NCBI GenBank assembly: GCA_015039365.1
Contig: WION01000149.1
Span: 1-64,000 of the forward strand
Length of the DNA stretch: 64,000 nt
Direction of reading: 5' to 3'
From: Amanita rubescens
Taxonomy: Eukaryota > Basidiomycota > Agaricomycetes > Agaricales > Amanitaceae
The notes under the pieces were generated by a model, which was given only the letters and a program-made list of their open reading frames with translations, was not told the origin of the DNA and made no database searches. Below, piece after piece: positions 23,251 to 35,000 of the stretch (position 1 is the stretch's first letter; each line of letters starts with the position of its first letter). The position numbers and the translations under genes were made by a program.

Positions 23251-23912
23251 ATGGCCAAGCCGCGCGACGCTCCGAAATATTGGGATGACTCATATGAAAC
23301 AGTCGTTGCAGGAGTTGTGAGTAATTCTTAGACTTGGGCGGGAAAAAACCCTGCAAAAGTTTCGCATGTTTCTCAACCTACTACACAGGAAATGCGCGAC
23401 ACCCCCACACGGCTTGCCGACATCCTGGGCACCTACGTCTGGCTGTTCAGCGGTGACCCAGAGTGGGGCGGGGATGTCGAGGATATGCACCGCAGCGACT
23501 ACAAGGACGACGCGGCTTTCATCGCGAGGCACAGCATCATGCTCGGCGCTGCAAAGCACCGTCCTGGCCAGTCAGTCGCGCCCGAGGACGTTAGCGGGCA
23601 CATCGCCCTGGGGGTACGTGCACGGTCGCGTTTGACGGCATGCGGCATGTGCGGAAGGGGAAGTCTTCGAACGCGGCTGTCGTGGAGAGCTATTGGGAGG
23701 TGCTGCTGAATGAGGAGCAGGACGACGAGGACAGCGCAACATGGTTGGATACGGAGGGCAATGCAGTGGGCGTTTCGGTGGTGCTGGATGATAATGGGTC
23801 CCCGTTTTTGGTGTTTGAGTGGCACCTTCAGGGAGGGGGCCACAGTTCGTGGTCCGGCTATTATCTGGGGAAGCGATTGGTGAAGGGTGAAGGAGTGGCG
23901 GTTGACGGCTAA
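23251..23912 (+). CDS. Hypothetical protein, two or three exons
   Basis: A start at 23251 gives MAKPRDAPKYWDDSYETVV. A GTGAGT donor near 23318 and an AG acceptor near 23390 lead to EMRDTPTRLADILGTYVWLF and AAFIARHSIMLGAAKHRPG. After about 23611 the coding frame shifts to GMRHVRKGKSSNAAVVESYW, then GVSVVLDDNGSPFLVFEWHL, and stops at 23912. The second junction is either a very short intron near GTACGTGCACG or a one-base frameshift. GC-rich and codon-biased, so probably a real gene or a recent pseudogene. The family is unknown to me. Confidence 0.5.
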
Positions 23913-24119
23913 AGAGCGGGACCGGTTGGGGATGGAGGTCAGGTTTAGGAGTGTGGAGCGGTCGGTAAAAAGGGGGGCGTCCACGCGTGTATGAGGAAGA
24001 TGAAGGGGGAGGAAGATTACTATGGTCGGTCCGATGAGGATGAGACCAGTGGGGGAAGAGACCAGTGGGGATGAGGCTGTTAGAGAGAAGAGGAAAGACG
24101 AGCAGTGATAGAAAGAGGC

Positions 24120-24350
24120 GCTAAGAAGAGGAAAGTGAGCAGCGATGAAAGAGGCTCTACTAGTAAGAAGAGGAAAGCAAGCAGCGATGAAAAAGGCTCT
24201 ACTAGTAAGAAGAGGAAAGCGAGCAGCGATAGAGAGGGCTCTACTAGTAAGAAGATGGAAAGCGAGCAGCGATGATGAGAGGGCTCTACTAGTAAGAAGA
24301 GGAAAGCGAGCACTGATAAAACAGGCGCTAAGAAGAGGAGGCGCTAGGGA
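24120..24350 (+). repeat. 39-bp minisatellite encoding a basic SSDERGSTSKKRKA-type repeat
   Basis: Four to five tandem units of about 39-41 bp share the core GGCTCTACTAGTAAGAAGAG. In one frame the first units read SSDERGSTSKKRKA, SSDEKGSTSKKRKA, then an inserted base breaks the frame. The KKRK motifs look like nuclear-localisation signals. This may be the decayed C-terminal part of the gene at 23251-23912, or a separate remnant. Confidence 0.6.
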
Positions 24351-24941
24351 GCGTCACCGCGAGCGTCCGACGTCATGCTTAGATGTCTCCTGGTCAATTA
24401 CGGTCCTGTTACTATTGCTATTTCTAGATAAGCGTCGACTCCGTACGTCCTTACTAATAGCTATATCTTGTCAACACATTGTGTGATTTGTGAATTGAGC
24501 CAATGGCTGGGGTTCTACTAGGGTTACGCAATGTCCATATTTAGGCGCGTGTCCACTGCGTCATTGCCACTCGGTCTGTGAACGTGGAAGATCGGCAGGA
24601 TCCGACCCGTGCACGTTGTCTGAGGGTTTTCTATCATCAATTCGGCCATAGCGAGTTTGCACAGTGTGAGGCGCATCTGTTGCATATTGAACAAAATTGA
24701 TTGATATATGTAGATCATCAGTAGCATGTTATATTTGCAAACAGGCGATCGGAAGAATTGAAGCGTGCCACTCAAAGCGTGGCTAGACAGGAGGTTATGT
24801 GCAGGCGAACGACTCAAATGAAAATGAAATGGTCGTTGGGGACACCAGGGTAAATACAATCTCAATTGAATATGTATGTAAAGTAGTGTACTAATGTCAG
24901 AGCCGTGTTTCCATGTGTGATGCCATTTAGCATAGCTCCTA
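24350..24941. other. No gene recognised
   Basis: About 590 bp between the minisatellite and the stop of the FAD oxidase. Only short frames; I see no motifs. Confidence 0.3.
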
Positions 24942-26913
24942 CTAATACCAGCGACAATCCAGTGACTTGTCCCATTCGTCCGATCCAACGCCCTCCGCAA
25001 CCAAGAACAAGTCATCAGGGTCATATTTCCTCTTTATTTGCCTCAGGCGATTGTAATGGGAGCCAAAAAACGTCCTTTTCGGGTCTCTCTCATGTAAGGA
25101 AGCCTAAATGGTTCGAATTTTAGTTTTACATTCGACTTTGCGTCAAATATGAAGCCTCGTACCTCGTTGAAGTAGGTGCCCGAGTCTGGAGATACCTTGT
25201 CCAGGTAATTGTTGAGTTGATCGAGGCTATCCCGTATTAACACCTCTATCTTGGCCGCTGAGGTGCCTTCATCCCACGATGCCCCGCCGGTCAGCACTCC
25301 AAGCCCCTTTCTCCATGCTGGATTAAGTCCAACATTATCAGGGTCAACACGTGCAACAGCACCCCCAGCGACAAAGCTAAGACCGACATCAGCTTAGGCT
25401 TGAACGGTAAAAAGGTGGTGACTTGCGAGAAACCAACGCCGAGGGCAAGCGTTAACTCGGCAACCCTTTCAGGCTCCTCTTGGGCCTTCTTTCGAGACAT
25501 CAACCTTGATGTGAGTTCCAATAACCCCCCGGAACCACTCGGCGTGCTGAGGAAGAGATGCTCAAACTCGTAAAACGAGCTGAAATCTCCGAATTCGAAC
25601 TGAAAGTCTTTCGCAATGGATTTCGCAGGTTCGATGAACGGCGAAAACGTCTCTTTTGCCTCAAGTACTGATATGTTGGGGCCAATATAAACATGGTTAA
25701 AGGACGTGTTGGACCAAGAACCATAACCACCCCATCCTTTATCTGAAAGATCTGGGTGAAGGCGGATGAATTCCGTCATGAATTTCTTGGCAACTTCGGG
25801 GGTTGCAAATGTGGCGCTGGAGTTGAACGAGGCGAATGGCAGGACCTCGTGGGTGCGATAAGTAACAGTCGCGATGACACCAAATGTGCCACCGCCGCCT
25901 CCTCGTAAGGCCCAGAAGAGGTCACTGTTTTTGTAATCATTTGCGATGGCATATTCGCCCGAAGCAAGGACGAGTGTGAATTGAATAACGTTGTCCACAC
26001 CTTGCGCAGGACTTCAATTATATGCATCCGAGGCGGCAGATTTACGCACCTAGTCCATATTTGGCTGAAAACGCGCTGTGACCACCGCCAAGAATCCATC
26101 CACCAGCAGCCCCGACTGACCCTCCGCCAGATATTCCGCCAAGTATGAAACGTCCGCTGGCATTTGCGGCGGCATAGGCTTCTGACCATTGTACCCCAGC
26201 ACCGATTGTAAGAGCTGCAGATGTCACTAAAAAACGTGTTTAAATCAATAAATAACCCCGTACCTTTATATGATTCGGTTGAAGGCGCGCCATCTGGGAC
26301 AAAGTGGTCGTCGTATGTGATGTCCTTCAGTTTATGCGTCCATAACATGAACCCGCCGCGACCGGAGCTTCGACCCAAAAAGTCATGGCTTTGGAAACAA
26401 CGACGTCAATGGCAGAGAATGTTTCGTAGGCATTTGGACATACCCAGTATTCTTGATGATCAGCTTCAAGTTGTGCTGCTTTGCAAACCTGACCGCGGCT
26501 TGAATATCGCTGACCTTCTGTGCTTCTACACCGAGGATTGGTATATTCCCCTGCTCGCATGGATATCCGAGGGTCGTGTTATAATAACATGCATCGATGG
26601 TACCGTTTTTGAAAACGTAGCTCTCAAAGTTGAGTATCTGCATCGCCCCTGGTAGATTTGAGCGCCAAGTCGCGTCAGTCAGGTGTTCCTGGACTGCGGC
26701 GCAGTTCCCGGAGGGATGAGACGGCGGGTAGCAAGCAGAGGCCGGAGGAATGGGCTTGATCAATGGTACAGAGAGTTGAGTTTCGAGTTGGGCAAAGTCG
26801 GACGCAGACGGCCAGCACGGTTGATACGATAAGCATCGACAAGACGGCGGCTGCTTGGTAGAACCATAGGAAAGCAGAGTGGACAGTAGTAGCCACACAG
26901 CATACGCCATCAT
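24942..26913 (-). CDS. Secreted FAD-linked oxidase (PCMH/BBE family)
   Basis: The protein starts MMAYAVWLLLSTLLSYGSTK, a likely signal peptide. The FAD-binding PCMH domain follows. A GTATGT intron splits the flavin-attachment motif: NTG joins HDFLGRSSGRGG, whose His would carry the covalent FAD. Further on are the glycine-rich GGGSVGAAGGWILGGGHS and KYGLGAD, then VLASGE and DLFWALRGGGGG. The C-terminal BBE domain is spliced at FNE/ASLHERD and ends KRKYDPDDLFLVAEGVGSDE. Family members oxidise alcohols, sugars or alkaloids and make H2O2. The second attachment residue of bicovalent members, a Cys before VG.AGG, is absent (Gly-Ser), so a single covalent link is predicted. The junction near 25390-25430 is not clean in my reading: either an unusual splice or a frameshift. 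Confidence 0.8.
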
Positions 26914-29064
26914 CGTGGAAGGGGGACTGGAAGACAATGAGAATGACACCGTTTCACCTAAGCATGATATTTGTATGGGGCCATGCGTGAAAAAGTGCTT
27001 GCACATCATTGCTATCAGTTTATGGCTCCGTAAAAGACGTAAGTTGGCGCTGTTGGAATGCTGAAAGAATGGACATAAGCGGGAGCTCCATAGATTCCTG
27101 TTGATCTTGGCGTCGGTCATGCAGTATCGGCGTGTCTATGTTAGACGATGCCTAACAGTGTCTAACTGCCTTTGGTCAAATTGGTGATAAGCATAGCGAC
27201 AATATGAACTCACCTCGGGTCCCGACGTACGTATTCGCTCCAACGTGAATTGTCTTTACACAGCCTCCAATGAATTGAGATGAGGGTTTCCTGCTTCGTG
27301 TAGGTCATGTTTATGTCTAAGAATGGAAAAATTATGTTTGTGAACCTGTCAAGCGCGATCGATTACTCACACGCGCAATCAGTTTGCATTTTTGGAACAT
27401 CTGCTTGACGGGGAAGCTCTTGAAACGAGAGTTTCAAGAAATTTAGAGTGTTGAATGGAAGTCATGCCAGCGCTGGGCGGTTGTGTCACGTAGCCGTGAC
27501 GTCGCGCTGGCCCGACAGTCCGTTTCTGCAACGTATACACTGTCAAGCAGATCATCACCAGCGTTCTTCCCAACACGGCCCCCCCATCCCATCTGCACTT
27601 CAGCGCGCTGCCAACACAGCAGAACGTAAGCGTCAATCAGCCCCGCGCAGCATGATGACCACGGACAAGCCGGTGATTCCGCGATGCAGAGGATTTAACA
27701 TGACAGGGGGGGTGAGGCATTCTGCGGATTCTGTCATTCCGCCAAAGCATATGAGAAGTTAGAACGGTGGATTGAGGGTGGCGGGGTAAGACTCTTTTCT
27801 TGTTGGTTCGATTTTTTTACGATACATTATTGATGTGATGTTTAGATCCCATTTATCTATATTCTGCGGCAGCAGGCTATCTCATACCCCATCTCGGTTA
27901 CTGACTTCTATGTCAACGTTCCCCTCTTGAGACCCGCGACGAAAAGTATCGGGTTTAGGGGCAGTTACTTCGTCATATAGCAACGCCAGTGCATCTCCGA
28001 CTCGAAGCAGAGTTCCAACTTCCACTTACGTCAACTACACCAAGGACGAATAAGACTTCCAATACGGTGATACTGGAGTCTTGGGCTGGGGTGGCAAAGA
28101 ACGTTCTTCGCCGTGGCGGGGTCGCGCCATCAAGCTTCCCGACTGTCTTTCTTTAACTCGCCTAGCTAAATTTACGAACGTTCACAGAGCTTTCTATACA
28201 ATCATATCCCGCAACTGCTTATATAGCACACCAACAGCAATCGATGAATCTCGTTACCCCATTTATCAACATATGGCTGTACTAGCGACTCACGTTGGCA
28301 TAGATGGAGGCTTGCGCGGCCGATATTTCCAGTGCGATTTGGACGGATCCTTGGATTAGCGGTCTACACTTGAATATTTCACCATTGATTTCGCTAGATG
28401 ACGTCCAAATCAAACAGGACTTCGGTTATACTTCATGTTGGGCGCGCGATCGATGTTGATGGGACCTTCAGACCACAATGACCAGTCGGGACCATGGTCT
28501 ACGTGCCGCTTCTTCATCCAATTAATCGAAGAGGACATCACACATAGTAGTGAACGCGCAGAGCTAGGTGTCGCACGAATATTCATATGTGATATATCGC
28601 GAGATGAATGGTAAAGGGATCCTGAGCGATATCTGGCAGGTGCATGAGGATTCGATCAGATGTCTATAACTCCCAAATGAGGAAGCCTTAGATGTAGTTC
28701 CGAAGGCGCGAAGCTCGGACACGATCGGAAGGGCATCTTATCAACCCTAACCCATTCTTTATCATCGCTTGCCTCGCACGCTCACGCTCCAGCCCATCGT
28801 CCCAACTTTTCTATTGCGCATTCACAGTCGAGTCTCGACTTCATTGTATCAAACGTTGCATACCGTTCTCAATTTTGACGCAGTGACTGTTACTTCCCAT
28901 AGTCTAATTCTGTAGCACATCATCCTTCAAGCTTCACTCCTCGTTCATTAGCCCCTTGATCCCTGGCAGTTGCTGGTGGTGACTCCACGTGTAGGCCCAC
29001 CAGTTCATTATTACTTTTCTGCTACTTCCTATTGCTGGAAACCCGTATTGTACAAGCAGAGACG
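26914..29064. other. Gene-poor stretch upstream of the first GTPase gene
   Basis: Only short frames with no recognisable motif (for example 27448-27762 and 28081-28359, plus strand). A single CCCTAACCC occurs near 28745. The last few hundred bases should hold the promoter of the GTPase gene at 29065. I see no TATA box that I would defend. Confidence 0.35.
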
Positions 29065-32000
29065 ATGGCAGAGACTGCTGGTGCACATGTATCAGGTATG
29101 TCAAATATTCAGACTTGTGCCTTGCAGAGACTGATGTAGGATATATCAAAGTGCTTAAGGAACAATACAAATGCCCCCATTTTCGGATTCTTATCATAGG
29201 AAGGGCCAATGCGGGCAAAACAACCATTCTTGAGAAGGTCTGTGGTGTAGAAAGTGGGACAGAGCCTGTCATTTATGATCAGAATGGTGAGCTAAACCAA
29301 ACCCTCACCTACTGTATGTGTATTCACTGTGCTTTAGATCAACAATTGGTTCCTTCCACAATACATTTGACACCATCAATGGAGGTGAGTTGACTTATGA
29401 AAATGAACAATTGGATCAGATGCAATAGATTATAGCGAGGCATTCATGATATTGAACACCAAATTACATACCCTGGAAGCAACTTTATCTTCCATGACTC
29501 TCAGGGTTTTGAAGCTGGTGCAAGCGAGGAATTAGTAAATGTCTGGAAATTTATTGATAAGAGGTCAAGTGCAACTCGAGTTAAGGATCAATTACATGCA
29601 ATTTGGTATTTATGTTGTTTATTCTTTTCAACAGTAAACAGGCTAAGCTTTTTATAGGTACTGCATACCCATGGACAGTCCTCGTCCTCTTCTATGTGCA
29701 GAGCTTGAATTTTTTGCCAAAGGCATTGGGAAAGGTTAGTCCTGCAGCCAATTACACATTGTCATAATATTTGGTTGAGTTGGCAAGAGCCTCTCAGCCT
29801 TTTTTTGCAACTCTCAACTGAATGATACATTTTCAGTGCCTTTGGTAGTGATATTCACCAAATTTGATGGTCAAATAATTCAAGAATCTACTCAGTTGAA
29901 TGAAGCTGAAGATAAGTGGGAGAAGGCTAGAGAAAATGCTGATAAGACTTTTCTGGGAGTTTATCTTCCTAAAGTCCTGAGTACAAGATATCCCCCAAAA
30001 GCCTATGTGCGATTGGAAGGTAGAAATTAAAACAAAAAACCTAAATATATTATGTCCTAATGTTGCTCAACAGATATGGATATTCCAGGGAATAACTGTC
30101 CAGAATTGACTGAGAGGACTGCTGATGTAATTGATGATGCTAGTCTTCTCCAGTTGTTTGTCTCAACACAGATGAACAATGTCAATATTTGCATCAAAGC
30201 TGCACTGAAGTAAGAAATCACATTAGGATCATCACTCTGAATTTCACAATTTTTAGATGTATTTTGGCTGCAGGGGATTCCAGATGGAAGATAATTTTCA
30301 TGTTGGTTCTGATCCACTTTCCACACTATTGGGTGAGTGTGTGGCACCCTCTAATGGGAATGTTAAAAAATCTAAGATAAAGGATAGAGTATTGTAGCAG
30401 TATGTTCCTTCAATATTAATGAGTCATGCAACAATTGAAGTATGTAATAGGTTGTAAGTGTATTGACATCCCCTTGCACTGATGTGCTCAATCATGGCAC
30501 ATTGAACAGGATGAAAAAAATGTAAGACACATGGCTTGACACTACAGTGTTTTAGAAATTCTAATCACATCACATCTCACTCCCAACAGCTTGTGTGTGA
30601 TGCTTCAGCATCATTTCTTTGGGAAATTTGATTATACCTCATTATCATGAACAGGAAGTGAGTGATACTGCAGTATGTTTTTCTTAACAGTTTGATCATA
30701 CTAAGTACTACAGCATGTATGTGATCCTGCATTGTGTTTTTCCAGACAGCCTAATCACATTTCATGATATGATTAGTCAGTAAGTGACACAATAGTCTTT
30801 TTTCCTGCCCAGAAATCTAATCATATCACCCACCACAACCAACAGCAAGTAAATGACTCTACAGTTGTCATTTTTCCACCAGGCAGTCTAATGAAACTTG
30901 TCCCATGATTGTTAGACAGTGAGCAAGACAATACAGTTTTGCTCTGGTGGACAATCTGATGATGTTCATGCTGTGGCCATTAGCTTGTGAGCTACCTACA
31001 TTACTACCAGAAATAGCATTTGAATCTCATCCCATTCCAACAGAAGGTGGGTGGCCAGGAGTCCTTGGCCTTCTGCACCACAATCAATTTTTGTATTATA
31101 ATATGACCAACAGCAAGTGAGGGTAATTTAACTATTCTCTATTGAACAATTTAACCACATCCATACTTCTTCACAACAGAAGGTCCATAAATGATGCTGC
31201 ATTGCTTTTTTGTCAGGCAGTCTGATACATCACACCCATTATTGACAGATTGTGAGCAATGCTGTGATATTTTTATTGTGATGGTCTGATTACACCTCAT
31301 CCCATGGGGAATAGCTTGTGAGTGACACTAGGTATCCTCACAGTTTTCTTGCACCATGTCTTATGACAAATAGAAAGTGAGTGACTGTGGTGTGTTTTTC
31401 TGTCAGGCAGTTGATTACATCTTATCACATAACAACAGGGGGTGAGTAACAGTGTTGCATTTTCTACTGGACAATTTTATCACATCTCATTAATGAATCA
31501 CAGGGGGTGAGTGACACATCCCTCAAATGAGTGGCCTGATCACATCACATCCATAACCAACAACAGCAAGTGAGTAAAACTGCCTCTTCCTGGCTGTTTG
31601 ACCACATATGGCCAACAGATTGTGAGTGGTGCTGATTTTCTTTATATATCCTGAACACCTCACCCTATAAAAACAGGGAGTGAGCAAAGTATTTTTGCCA
31701 GGGAGACTGATTAAAACTTCTCCCATGATCAATAGTGGGCAAGTGGCATATACAAGCCAATTTAACCACTTTTCTTCTCATGACCAACAGCAAGTGAGTG
31801 GAACTTCACTTATGTTCTTTGGGGCCTCAGATCACCTGTTATTCAGTCTGTCAGTTACACTAGAGTCCTTTACCAGACATTCTAATTCCTGTCTCAATTC
31901 ATAATAAATAGGTTGTAAGTGCCAGTGCAGTTTTTGTCTTAAATGCTCTGATGATACCACATGTCATTCCAAAGCTTGTAAGTGATCCTGCATTGTTTTT

Positions 32001-35000
32001 TTATTACTTGGGGTCTGATTACATCCAATGTTATGATGACAGGAGGTCTGCAATTTTCTGCAAAGCAGTCTGATAAAATTAATCTTCTATGACAAACAGG
32101 AAGTGAGTAGGAGTGCATGCTTTGTTTCTTGTTTCTCAACTGTTTGCATCACATCCTATGACCAATAGTGGGTGAGTAGGGCCAGCATACTTTATGAAAA
32201 CAAGATAATCACATCATATCCATGGCAAACAGTGGGTGAGTGACACTGCAGTGGCCTTCAGAAATGTAGTCTTACCATGACCAACAGCCTGTAAGTTACT
32301 GCAGTGCTTTTCTCTCATCCATCCTTTTCATAATGTGACCTCCAGAGTGTAAGTGCCAATAAACACTTTTGTATCAGGGAGCCAATCTCATTACATTTCT
32401 GGTGACCAACAGGTTGTGAGTTGTGATGATGTAGGATTTTTTGATCACATCTCATATGATGGGAATAGGTTGTGGGTGACTTTGGAATCTTTGCAGTTAA
32501 TAGTCTGATCACTCCTTATTACACAATAGGATGTAAGTAATTCCTGTTGGCTGATCTGACCAAATCTCATGATCTAAGAGCAGCTTGTGAGTAACACTGC
32601 AGGAATTGTTTCTAGGCAATGATGACATCTTATCCATCACCAACAGCAAGTGAGTACAGTCACTGCAATGTTGTTCTGCCAAGTAACTGGATCAAATCTC
32701 ATTCAATGACCATCAGCAGGTAAGCAACACTACCCCTTTCCCTGCCAGGTAGTCTTATTGCATTTCATCCCTTGACCAACAGCAAGTGAGCAGTACTTTT
32801 TGCCAGATGCTCTAGTCTGATCACATGCTACCTGATGACTGACAGGAAGTGAGTAATTCTGGCATGAATTTTTCACTGCAAGTAAACTGGTACACCTAAT
32901 CTCTTGACTAATAGTCAGTAAGTTGCACTGCATTTCTTCTCACATATAGCTTGATGATATGTATTTTATTCCATGACAAATAGGAAGTGAGTAGTACTGC
33001 AGTGTCTTCCATCAGACACTTTGATCACATCTTACACCATACCAACAGATAGTTGAGTGATACTGCAGTGATTTCCATTAGCTGTCTCATTTGATCACTC
33101 TCAACATATGCAGTGGGTGAGCAACATTGCAACATTTTTCATTCATGCAGTTTGATCGATATCTCTTCCCATGATCAATAGACTATGGTATTATTGCTGC
33201 ACTTTTTTTCTAGGAATCTGATCACAACATTCTATCATAACAGGATGTTAGTAAAATTTGTTACCACCTCATACAATCATCATATCTCATGTGATAATAA
33301 CAGTTTGTGAGTGACACTGCAATGTTCCTGCATGGTCATTTTGAAACACATCCTCACTGTGACATTGAGTAGCTTGTGAGTGGCAGTAAACTCATCCCAT
33401 CCCACTTGTTTGAACATGTACATCTCATCATGACCAACAGCAGGTAAGTAACATTGCAATGTTCATCAGGCAGTATCTCTGATCACAATACACTCCATAA
33501 TGAACAGAAGGTATGAGTGCTTTAAGATCTGAGTATTTATATCCTATCTCATAACCAACAGCAAGTCAGTAGCAATCCAGTCTTTTCCTGCCATGTAGTC
33601 CAATCACTTCTCATGACATCAACCACAGATTGTAAGTCATGCTTCAGGTTCTTCTGTCAAGCAATTATTCAAGACTCATCTCATGACAAACAGGAGGTGA
33701 CATGCAGTCATTCCTATCAGGCATCCTAATCATGTTTTGTGCAATAATCAACAGATTGTAAATAATGGTGCTGTATGTGCTAGCAGAGAGTCTGATGAAA
33801 TCTGTTAACAGGTTGTGAGTAAAAGTGCACCATTTTTTGGCCAAACTGAAGCAGCCTGGTCATGTGTTTCTTTATCTCAGGAAGCAAGTGGCACAAAATT
33901 TTGTCTGTCAGGCAGTTTTCTGATGTCTATTGCATAACCAACAGCTTGTAAGTGATGGGGTAGCTTTTTTTCCTGACAGCCTCTCTACACCACATGTACA
34001 CAATCCAGAGTCCACAGCAAGTGAGTTATCATGCAATGATGTGATTACATCTTATCCAAGGGCCAACAGAGAGTGAGTGTTACTAGCATTCAGATCCTAT
34101 TCTTCCTGACAATCAGATTAATCTACCTTATGCTGGTTTTCAGAAAGTGTGTGCCACTTTTCAGATAGTCTAATTGCATGCCATATCACAACCAACAGGA
34201 AGTGAGTAGTACCATGGTGACTTTCTTCCATGGCCTTTGCCTGAACCTCTTCCCATGACAAACAGGAAGTGAGTGACACTCAAGTGATGTTCTGGCAGAC
34301 AGTCTGATCACATCCAACAGATAGTGAGTGGCTCTGTGACTTGTTTACACCAGATCTAATCATTGTCATTCTATGACCAATAGGAGGTGAGTGATACTGC
34401 AGTGTTTTCTGCCAAGCAATCTCATCCCATCCCATTCAATGGCCAAAAGAATGTGAGTGACACTGAAGAACTTTTGCCTGCCAGTATAATCACTCATTAT
34501 GCATTGATCATACATAGCTGGTGAGGGCACTACAATGTCTTGTGGTACATTGTCTGACTCATTACATCAAATGATCACACCCATGACCAACAGGAAGTAA
34601 GTAGCACTACTGTCTTTGTTTTTCTGCCTGGAAGGATGTAATTGCATTCCATGAACAACAGATAGCAGTGAGTGATATTGTGTTGCATTTGTGCTTGGCA
34701 ATTTATTGAGATGGATACATATCACCCCAATACCAACAGAAAGTAGGTGACAGTGCAGTGTTTCCCTGCTAATCATTCAACTCATACCATTCCATAAATG
34801 ATAGGAAGTGAGTTAGAGCCATCTTTCTGTCAGATGATTTGATCAAATATTGCCCTCCATATAAGGCCGTGAGTGATGCTGCAGTGATCTTCTGCAGAAC
34901 ACCATGATAAAATCTCATCTTATGACTAACAGGAAGTGGGTAATACTACATCCCTGGTTCTTCCACTACTCATTCTTCTCACAATCAATAGGCAGTAAGT

